Assembly (NCBI GenBank): GCA_019352125.1
Contig: JABBNV010000018.1
Location: 1-9,172 of the forward strand
Length of the DNA: 9,172 bases
Direction: 5' to 3'
Origin: Acidobacteriota bacterium
GTDB taxonomy: Bacteria > Actinomycetota > Actinomycetes > Actinomycetales > Micrococcaceae
The notes beneath the pieces were generated by a model. The model had not been told where the DNA came from. It saw nothing but the letters and a program-made list of their open reading frames with translations, and did no database searches. This document shows positions 1 to 5,780 of this stretch, piece after piece. Every line of letters starts with the position of its first letter. Within the stretch, counting starts at the first letter, position 1. The position numbers and the translations under genes were made by a program.

Positions 1-1
1 G

Positions 2-175
2 GATGCGCTTAAACCTGACGAAGATTGGGCCGTGGAGATGATCCGCAACGCGGCGGAATTGATGTCCGGCGCCACGTTCCAAGCCATCCACGACCCTACC
101 AAGAACAACTACGGCGGGTGCCCGTTGCCCGCTATTTGCCCCCTTTGCGCCGCCGGAAAGCAGATCACCGAATGA
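2..175 (+). CDS. adnA: AdnA, C-terminal end (partial): helicase-nuclease subunit
   Basis: Open from the left edge with no start in the window; 57 codons then TGA. The peptide ends in a short Cys-rich segment (C40, C46, C49 of the visible part, spacing CX5CX2C) followed by GKQITE. In the AddB/AdnA branch of RecB-like nucleases, a C-terminal Cys cluster plus an upstream Cys holds an iron-sulfur cluster that staples the nuclease domain; I infer the same role here. AdnA pairs with AdnB to unwind and resect DNA double-strand breaks. The stop overlaps the next ATG (ATGA, 172-175), indicating translational coupling to adnB. The identification rests on this tail and on the neighbour being a complete AdnB-type protein; motor and catalytic residues lie outside the window. 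Confidence 0.8.
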   Translation, partial: DALKPDEDWAVEMIRNAAELMSGATFQAIHDPTKNNYGGCPLPAICPLCAAGKQITE

Positions 176-3100
176 GCACCAGCGCAACCTTGGACCCGTA
201 CACGTTGGCAGAGCTCCTGGGCCAACTGCCGCCCACCGATGAGCAGGCCAAGATCATTGAGTCGGATTTGGAGCCGCTCCTGGTGATCGCCGGGGCCGGA
301 TCGGGTAAGACCACCACCATGGCGGACCGCGTGGTGTGGCTGGTTGCCAACGGATTTGTCCTGCCCGAAGAGATTTTGGGTGTCACTTTTACCCGTAAGG
401 CCGCGGGGGAGCTCTCTGCCCGGATTCGCAAACAGCTGGCCAAACTTGCGCAGTTGGCGCGTTCCGGAGTTGTGCAGCTGCCGCCAGCAGCCGCAGCCAA
501 GGCTGCGCTTGATCCCAAGGTGTCCACCTACCACTCCTACGCCGCGGGGATAGTCGCCGATTATGGGTTGCGCAAGGGGATTGAGCGTGACGCCGTGGTG
601 TTGGGTGCCGCCCAATCTTGGCAACTGGCTATGACCGTGGTGGAGGCTTTTGACGGCGACTACACGGTGCTCAAGGGCGCAAAATCCACGTTGATTCAGG
701 CTGTTATCAAGCTGGCAGGAGAGTGCAGCGAACACCTACAGGATCCTGCGGACGTGCGCGAGTACCTTGACACTCTGGCCGCGGAGCTCGAAGCGTTGCC
801 GTATCTGGAAGGTAAGAATCGAACGCCGACAGCCGCCGTTGCTGACCTACTGCAAACCTTGCGCAGCCGTGCTGCTCTGGCCTCCATGGTGGAGGAGTAC
901 GCAGCGGCCAAGCGGGCACGCAATGTCCTTGACTACGGTGATTTGGTAGCGCTGGCGGCAACAATTGCGCAGGATGTTCCGCAAGCCGGGGCTCTGGAGC
1001 GAGCTCGCTACAAGGTGGTGCTGCTGGACGAATTTCAAGACACGAGCCACGCTCAATTGCAATTGTTTGCGCACCTCTTTGGCGGTGGCCACGCCGTTCT
1101 GGCCGTCGGCGATCCACACCAGTCCATTTATGGGTTCCGGGGTGCCTCCGCCGGGCAGCTCTTTGAATTCCCCAGTGTTTTTCTGCGCGAAGATTCCCGT
1201 CCTGCAGCAACGGCAGAGCTCACCACCGCGTGGCGCAATTCAACGCGGATCCTGGACGCTGCCAATGTCATGTCTGCAGAGCTGAACACCGCCGCAAGGC
1301 TCCGGCACCCCGGTAACCCTGTCCGTGTTTCTCCACTGAAACCGCGGCCACAGGCGGATGCGGGCCAGGTTGAATTGACCAGGTTTGCCACGGAGCGTGC
1401 AGAGGCAGACGCCCTGGCCGCCTCCATTGCGGCCGCCCGTAGCGCAGCCTTCCGTCACGATGAACCATTGTCCGTGGCTGTGCTGTGCCGCAAGCGGAGC
1501 CAGTTCGCGGTGTTGACTCCGGCGCTGGAGTCAGCAGGCATCCCCTACGAGGTGGTTGGTCTCGGTGGGCTGCTCAGCGCGCCGGAGGTCGTGGACCTGG
1601 TGGCGGAACTGCGTGTAGTGGCTGACCCCACGCGCTCAGATGCTCTCATGCGGCTGTTGACCGGGGCCCGCTGGCGCATCGGCCCGGCAGACCTGATGGC
1701 GCTTGCCGCATGGTCAAAGTATCTTGCTCGCCGGCGTGACAGCCTGCGTGACACTGTGGGTGCGGCAGATCGTCCTGAACCAGAAGAAGTGGCTCCGGAT
1801 GTGGTGGAGAGCGCCTCGCTTGTTGAGGCCGTGGATTCACTGAGTGCTGACTTCTGGCCACCGTCGGTGGAGCGGTCACTGACGCCCACCGCGATTGAGC
1901 GTTTGTTGGCGCTGCGCGATGAACTCCGCTACCTGCGCAGCTTCTCGGGGGATGATCTGATCACGCTGTTGGGCGAGGTGGAACGCACCATGCGGCTGGA
2001 CATTGAATTAGCGGCCAAGCCCGGCGCGAGTATCCATTCGGCGCGCCGAAACCTGGATGCCTTTGCCCAAGCGGCCGTTGACTTTGTGCAGACCGGTGAA
2101 CGCGTTGACTTGCTGACTTTCCTGGCCTGGCTCGAGGCGGCCGCGGATCAGGAAAACGGGTTGATCGCAGCGCCCGTTGAGGTGAACCCGGAGGCAGTTC
2201 AGCTGCTCACGGTGCACGCGGCCAAGGGGCTGGAATGGGACGCTGTCTACGTGCCGGGGATGAACGAGGGAAGCTTTCCGAGCAAGAAGGTGGATCGCTG
2301 GACGGCGGGATCCAGCTCGCTGCCCTGGCCATTGCGCGGAGATCGCAAGGACTTGCCGGTTTGGGACGTGGAGTTCTCCGATCAAAAGGGCTGGGTGGAT
2401 AGCGAAAAAGAATTTGCTGGCGCTGTCATTGAGCATGCGGAGGAGGAGGAACGGCGGCTAGCCTATGTGGCCTTTACCCGGGCCCGCAACTTCCTCTGGT
2501 GCTCGTCGTCGGCCTGGAGCCTTGGGCGCAGCAAGCCCTCGGATCCTTCCCCCTTCCTGAGTGAGTTGCTGCCGTTGCTGGCCAGCGGCTCCGCAACGGG
2601 CGCTCACTGGTGTGCCGATGACGCGGTGCCGGACGTGAATCCGCTCTCCGAAGCTATTGAGACTGCAAACTGGCCCTACGACCCGTTGGAGGGGCCGGAG
2701 ATTACCGGCCGGCCCGCCGCCCGGGTACCCGCGGGGAGGCGGAAAGCCGTAGAAGATTCTGCAGCAGCCGTTCGGGCTCTAGTCAGCGAAGACCCCGCAA
2801 CACTGTTGACTAGCAGCCCGCGCTGGGGTGCCGAAGCCTCGGCATTGCTGGCTTTGCGCGATGCCGAATCCCAGGACCACCGAGTGGAACTGCCAAGCCA
2901 CATCTCCGCGTCCATGTTGGTTGATCTGGCCGATGATCCGCAGGCGGTGACTCGCCAATTGAGACGTCCCGTACCGCACCGGCCCGGAATGGCCGCGCGT
3001 GCTGGAACGGCGTTTCATCTGTGGGTGGAGGACTTCTTCGGTACCACCGGGCAGCTGGAGCTCGAAGAGATTCCGGCGGCAGACGCGTATGTGGACGCTG

Positions 3101-3486
3101 GCTACGCCATGGATGAACTCCAGGCCACCTTCAAGGCCTCGAGCTGGGCGCTGCGTGAGCCTGCCGAGATTGAGGTGCCCATTGAAACTCAGGTGAGTGG
3201 CGTCGTCGTACGTGGCCGTATCGATGCCGTCTTTAGGGACGACGACGGCGGCTGGGACCTGGTCGATTGGAAGACGGGGAAGGTTCCCTCAAAGGCGGCA
3301 CTGGCCGTGCGATCCGTGCAGCTGGCCGTCTACCGGTTGGCCTTTGCCCGGCTCAAGGGCGTGCCACTGGATATGGTTAGGGCAGCGTTTTACTACGTAG
3401 GTGCGGACTCCACTATCCGTCCGCACGATTTGGCCGGGGAGGCCGAGCTGGAAGCGATTATCGCAGCAGCAGTGGGCGATAACTAG
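172..3486 (+). CDS. adnB: AdnB: UvrD-like motor and RecB-like nuclease subunit
   Basis: Protein of 1104 aa, close to the length I recall for mycobacterial AdnB (about 1100). The SF1A motor motifs are complete and in order: motif I GAGSGKTT (41-48, Lys47), Ia VTFTRKAAGEL (71-81), II LLDEFQDTS (284-292, Asp286/Glu287), III GDPHQSIYGFRGAS (313-326), IV TAWRNSTRILDAAN (352-365), V TVHAAKGLEWDAVYV (680-694), VI EEERRLAYVAFTRAR (758-772). The C-terminal PD-(D/E)XK nuclease is also intact: His949 in GTAFHLWVEDFF, Asp1018 in GRIDAVF, Asp1032 and Lys1034 in VDWKTGK, then QLAVYRLAFAR (1050-1060). No Cys cluster follows the nuclease, which fits AdnB rather than AdnA. Start ATG 172 overlaps the adnA stop; a weak GGAAAG lies 11 nt upstream. 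Reading on to ATG 25 would overlap adnA coding sequence in another frame. With AdnA it would act as an ATP-driven end-resection enzyme in cytoplasmic break repair. Both active sites look functional. Confidence 0.95.
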   Translation: MSTSATLDPYTLAELLGQLPPTDEQAKIIESDLEPLLVIAGAGSGKTTTMADRVVWLVANGFVLPEEILGVTFTRKAAGELSARIRKQLAKLAQLARSGVVQLPPAAAAKAALDPKVSTYHSYAAGIVADYGLRKGIERDAVVLGAAQSWQLAMTVVEAFDGDYTVLKGAKSTLIQAVIKLAGECSEHLQDPADVREYLDTLAAELEALPYLEGKNRTPTAAVADLLQTLRSRAALASMVEEYAAAKRARNVLDYGDLVALAATIAQDVPQAGALERARYKVVLLDEFQDTSHAQLQLFAHLFGGGHAVLAVGDPHQSIYGFRGASAGQLFEFPSVFLREDSRPAATAELTTAWRNSTRILDAANVMSAELNTAARLRHPGNPVRVSPLKPRPQADAGQVELTRFATERAEADALAASIAAARSAAFRHDEPLSVAVLCRKRSQFAVLTPALESAGIPYEVVGLGGLLSAPEVVDLVAELRVVADPTRSDALMRLLTGARWRIGPADLMALAAWSKYLARRRDSLRDTVGAADRPEPEEVAPDVVESASLVEAVDSLSADFWPPSVERSLTPTAIERLLALRDELRYLRSFSGDDLITLLGEVERTMRLDIELAAKPGASIHSARRNLDAFAQAAVDFVQTGERVDLLTFLAWLEAAADQENGLIAAPVEVNPEAVQLLTVHAAKGLEWDAVYVPGMNEGSFPSKKVDRWTAGSSSLPWPLRGDRKDLPVWDVEFSDQKGWVDSEKEFAGAVIEHAEEEERRLAYVAFTRARNFLWCSSSAWSLGRSKPSDPSPFLSELLPLLASGSATGAHWCADDAVPDVNPLSEAIETANWPYDPLEGPEITGRPAARVPAGRRKAVEDSAAAVRALVSEDPATLLTSSPRWGAEASALLALRDAESQDHRVELPSHISASMLVDLADDPQAVTRQLRRPVPHRPGMAARAGTAFHLWVEDFFGTTGQLELEEIPAADAYVDAGYAMDELQATFKASSWALREPAEIEVPIETQVSGVVVRGRIDAVFRDDDGGWDLVDWKTGKVPSKAALAVRSVQLAVYRLAFARLKGVPLDMVRAAFYYVGADSTIRPHDLAGEAELEAIIAAAVGDN

Positions 3487-3517
3487 AAGCAACCGGGACT
3501 GAGCGGCTATAGAGCAG

Positions 3518-4687
3518 CTAAAGCTCGATTACCTTCAGGGCAGTCGTATCAGTATCTTCCGGGGTCTTGGCAGGTGCCGACTCGGTTGATTTAGCTGACT
3601 CCGTGGACGTCACGGGCTCAACAGAGCTGGATTCAACCGGGATGGATTCGACAGCGTTGGCTTTGTTCGTTGAGGGCTCGTCCGCGACGTCAACTGCAAC
3701 TTTGGGCTCGCTTTGTGGCGCGTGGGCCTCGGTGCTGGCCGGCTCCTCCGGTTCGGTGCTAATGGGCTGGCCGCCATAGGTCGCAATATCGTGCGCCAAG
3801 GTAGCCAGCATCTCTTCAGCCTCGGAAATCATCTCTGCATTATCGGCAGCTACAGCCTTGACCAGCCACTGGGCCAGAGCAAATTCGGCAGAGAGCGCCG
3901 CGCGTCGCATCAGATGGCGATCCGGCGTCTCGCGGCGGTGCGCAACATAGGCCGCTGCTACCTGGTCTACATATTCGGGGTCATGCAGTGCCACCAACCA
4001 GGCCAGGTCATCTGCAGGGTCACCCACCCGCAGATCTGTCCACCCGGAAACGGCCGCCACAGAGCCGTCGTCAATCAGGATATTGTCCTCGTGTAGGTCT
4101 CCATGGACCACTGAAGGGTTGAACTTCCACAGTGCTACGTCCTCCAGCGCGTGCTCCCAGCGACGCAGCAGCGCGGACGGAATCTTCCCGGTGGTGGCTG
4201 CCTGATCCAGTTCATTCAACCGGCGCTGGCGGAATTCATTAGCCGTATAGGTGGGCAAATCAGCGTTGCTGACCAGCGCGGACGGGAGGTCATGGATGGC
4301 GGCGATGGCGGCGCCCAACTCTTCTGCCAATTTTTCGCCCCCGGCAATCAGAGCCTCCACGGGCTCGGGGCGGCCGGAGAGGTGAGCGTAAACAAAAGTG
4401 CTCAGGTTCCCCTGGCGTACTGTGCCAGCAACGGTGGGCATTAGAAACGGGAGCTCCGCGCGGATGGCCGGGGTGAAAACGCGCAGCACCAGCAGCTCGG
4501 TCTCGAGTCTGGCACTAGCCTCACCATGCTTGGGGGAGCGGACGCGCCACCGCTTGTTCTGGGCATCCACAAGGAGCGCCGCGTCAAAATCCGCGGTGTC
4601 ATCTGGCGCGGGGGCCACGGCAATGGGGGTTAGCCCCGGTACCGCGGCGCTGGCCACTGCAGCTAGTTCGATGGGTGTACGTCTCAC
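3518..4687 (-). CDS. APH/choline-kinase-fold phosphotransferase-like protein with disordered C-terminal tail
   Basis: 389 aa from GTG 4687, which is preceded by GGTGGAAAG. Residues about 10-305 look like the aminoglycoside/macrolide phosphotransferase family (protein-kinase-like fold). The catalytic loop is VVHGDLHEDNIL (193-204; His195, Asp197, Asn202), followed by LRVGDPADDLAWLV (219-232), which normally trails the metal-binding IDW motif. Here that motif reads VSGW (213-216), so the expected Mg-binding Asp is Gly215. Residues about 309-384 are low-complexity, rich in Ser, Thr, Glu, Pro and Ala, probably disordered. There is no signal peptide or membrane segment. The gene runs against its neighbours: 30 bp separate its stop from the adnB stop, and it diverges from nudC. 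The longer open frame to 5008 would run through the nudC promoter and start, so I reject it. Substrate unknown; an antibiotic-resistance role should not be assumed. Alternatives are a small-molecule kinase or a binding pseudokinase. Confidence 0.82.
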   Translation of the reverse strand: MRRTPIELAAVASAAVPGLTPIAVAPAPDDTADFDAALLVDAQNKRWRVRSPKHGEASARLETELLVLRVFTPAIRAELPFLMPTVAGTVRQGNLSTFVYAHLSGRPEPVEALIAGGEKLAEELGAAIAAIHDLPSALVSNADLPTYTANEFRQRRLNELDQAATTGKIPSALLRRWEHALEDVALWKFNPSVVHGDLHEDNILIDDGSVAAVSGWTDLRVGDPADDLAWLVALHDPEYVDQVAAAYVAHRRETPDRHLMRRAALSAEFALAQWLVKAVAADNAEMISEAEEMLATLAHDIATYGGQPISTEPEEPASTEAHAPQSEPKVAVDVADEPSTNKANAVESIPVESSSVEPVTSTESAKSTESAPAKTPEDTDTTALKVIEL

Positions 4688-4693
4688 CTTTCC

Positions 4694-4699
4694 ACCGTA
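4694..4699 (-). promoter_or_regulatory. Candidate -10 (TACGGT) for the phosphotransferase-like gene
   Basis: On the minus strand TACGGT fits the actinobacterial TANNNT -10 pattern and sits exactly 6 nt (GGAAAG) before GTG 4687. That spacing would put the transcript start at or next to the start codon, giving a leaderless or near-leaderless mRNA. I see no good -35. The GGAAAG spacer could instead be read as a weak ribosome binding site. The same hexamer and spacing occur before nudC on the other strand. Confidence 0.35.
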
Positions 4700-4796
4700 C
4701 GTGCCAACGCTGGAGATCCTCTGACAGTGCGGCGGCGAGTCGTCCGGAAGCATCCACAGGCTTGCTCCCGTGATGCATATTGTCCCTTCGGGCAAG

Positions 4797-4802
4797 TACG
4801 GT
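4797..4802 (+). promoter_or_regulatory. Candidate leaderless -10 (TACGGT) for nudC-uvrD2
   Basis: TACGGT matches TANNNT and is 6 nt (AGAACT) upstream of ATG 4809, the usual arrangement for leaderless actinobacterial transcripts. There is no purine-rich Shine-Dalgarno before either ATG 4809 or ATG 4812, which supports leaderless initiation. No convincing -35 is visible. The downstream uvrD2 would be transcribed from here too. Confidence 0.4.
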
Positions 4803-4808
4803 AGAACT

Positions 4809-5780
4809 ATGATGGATACGCAACTTTTGGACGCGAACGAAGCAGTGCTGGACCGCCAGGGGGCGGAGCGCATGCGTGCAGAATTCCTACTCGAGATCCA
4901 AGGTCGACCGGATGCCCTCACGTTGCTGATGATTAACGGCCGCACGTTGCTGACACCGGAAGGTGCCGTGGCGTACGTTAGCGCGGCTGCTTCGGCTGCG
5001 TTGGACACGGCAGAAAACCAAACCGTGGTCTATTTGGGACTCGTTCACCAGCAGTCCGCCAACCTTCCTGCGCACACCCCTGTTCTGGTTCGCCAACTCA
5101 CTGACGAGAACGGTGCTGCGGACCTGATCCCGGAGGGTTCCCACTGGGCTAATCTTCGGGAGGTGCTGACTCAGCTTGACCACGTGGATGCTGCCATTTG
5201 TATCGAGGCGTTGGCCGTGACCAACTGGCACCGGTCCCACCAGTTTTGTCCCCGCTGCGGTGCCCCCACGGTGGTGGAAACAGCTGGTTGGACACGCCGC
5301 TGTACCGTCGACGGTTCGGAGCACTATCCTCGCACCGATCCGGCCATCATTGCCGCCGTGGTTGGCCCCGATGACAGGATCTTGCTGGGTAGCGCGAAGG
5401 CATGGGGTGCGAATAGGTTCTCGACTCTTGCTGGCTTCGTGGAACCGGGGGAGTCCTTGGAGCAGGCAGTAGTGCGTGAGATTGCTGAAGAGGTAGGTGT
5501 GCACGTGCACACCGCTACGTATTTGGGGTCACAGTCCTGGCCCTTCCCCGCCTCACTGATGCTCGGGTACCTGGCGTATACCAATGATGTGGAACCTGTG
5601 CCCGATGGGGATGAGATTCAGGCAGCTGTGTGGTTTAGCCGCGATGAGATCCAGACTCTGGTCAGCTCCGGGGAAATTGTGATTGCCGGGCGCGCTTCGA
5701 TCGCCCGTTTGCTGATCGAGCAGTGGTACGGCGGCCGGATCTACGACGCGGATGAAACGGTACCCGTGGTGACACCGTGA
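4809..5780 (+). CDS. nudC: NAD(+)/NADH diphosphatase and RNA deNADding enzyme NudC
   Basis: 323 aa from ATG 4809 (ATG 4812 and GTG 4770 are in-frame alternatives; 4809 is chosen for the TACGGT-N6-ATG context). After a divergent N-terminal domain (1-140) comes a zinc ribbon with Cys147, Cys150 and Cys165; the fourth Cys of the Escherichia coli enzyme is missing and His172 (in SEHYPR) may replace it. The Nudix box is complete at 209-231: Gly209, Glu215, Arg223-Glu224, Glu227-Glu228, Gly230. The NudC signature follows at 241-249 as SQSWPFPAS, with Ser in place of the usual Pro (SQPWPFPxS). The family hydrolyses NAD(H) to NMN(H) plus AMP and removes NAD caps from RNA, using Mg or Mn, in the cytoplasm. 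The stop overlaps the uvrD2 start (GTGA), suggesting co-translation. Family assignment is firm; the preferred substrate is inferred. Confidence 0.93.
   Translation: MMDTQLLDANEAVLDRQGAERMRAEFLLEIQGRPDALTLLMINGRTLLTPEGAVAYVSAAASAALDTAENQTVVYLGLVHQQSANLPAHTPVLVRQLTDENGAADLIPEGSHWANLREVLTQLDHVDAAICIEALAVTNWHRSHQFCPRCGAPTVVETAGWTRRCTVDGSEHYPRTDPAIIAAVVGPDDRILLGSAKAWGANRFSTLAGFVEPGESLEQAVVREIAEEVGVHVHTATYLGSQSWPFPASLMLGYLAYTNDVEPVPDGDEIQAAVWFSRDEIQTLVSSGEIVIAGRASIARLLIEQWYGGRIYDADETVPVVTP
5496..5513. repeat. Perfect 18-bp palindrome inside nudC
   Basis: GGTGTGCACGTGCACACC is its own reverse complement. GTAG and CTAC flank it one base out of register. It lies in the codons for GVHVHT just after the Nudix box. 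It may be only a by-product of alternating GTG and CAC codons, but it could also form a hairpin in mRNA or bind a dimeric protein. Confidence 0.6.

Noticed and set aside
25..171. N-terminal extension of AdnB from ATG 25
   Set aside because: It lies in a different frame over conserved adnA coding sequence, and the ATGA overlap start at 172 gives the expected length.
109..735. 208-aa open frame on the minus strand under adnB
   Set aside because: Fully antisense to an intact AdnB with all motifs; Arg/Gly/Gln-rich translation with no recognisable domain, typical of GC-rich shadow frames.
1053..1064. CAATTGCAATTG tandem palindrome in adnB
   Set aside because: Explained by the codons for QLQL just after motif II; short and inside a conserved coding region.
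3487..3525. Possible terminator between adnB and the phosphotransferase-like gene (GAGC-N7-GCTC at 3512-3525)
   Set aside because: Only a 4-bp stem and no T-tract on either strand; too weak to call.
3518..4687. Antibiotic-resistance gene
   Set aside because: The APH fold alone does not show this; the Mg-binding Asp is missing, the context is housekeeping, and there is no mobile element.
4688..4808. SOS/LexA box upstream of nudC-uvrD2
   Set aside because: No GAAC-N4-GTTC-like palindrome is present in this divergent region, so damage induction through LexA is not supported here.
4688..5008. N-terminal extension of the phosphotransferase-like protein
   Set aside because: It would run antisense into nudC and across its promoter; GTG 4687 begins a normal-looking N-terminal domain.
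4887..5510. 207-aa minus-strand open frame inside nudC
   Set aside because: Covers the zinc ribbon and most of the Nudix box of nudC in reverse; no ribosome site and no domain pattern.
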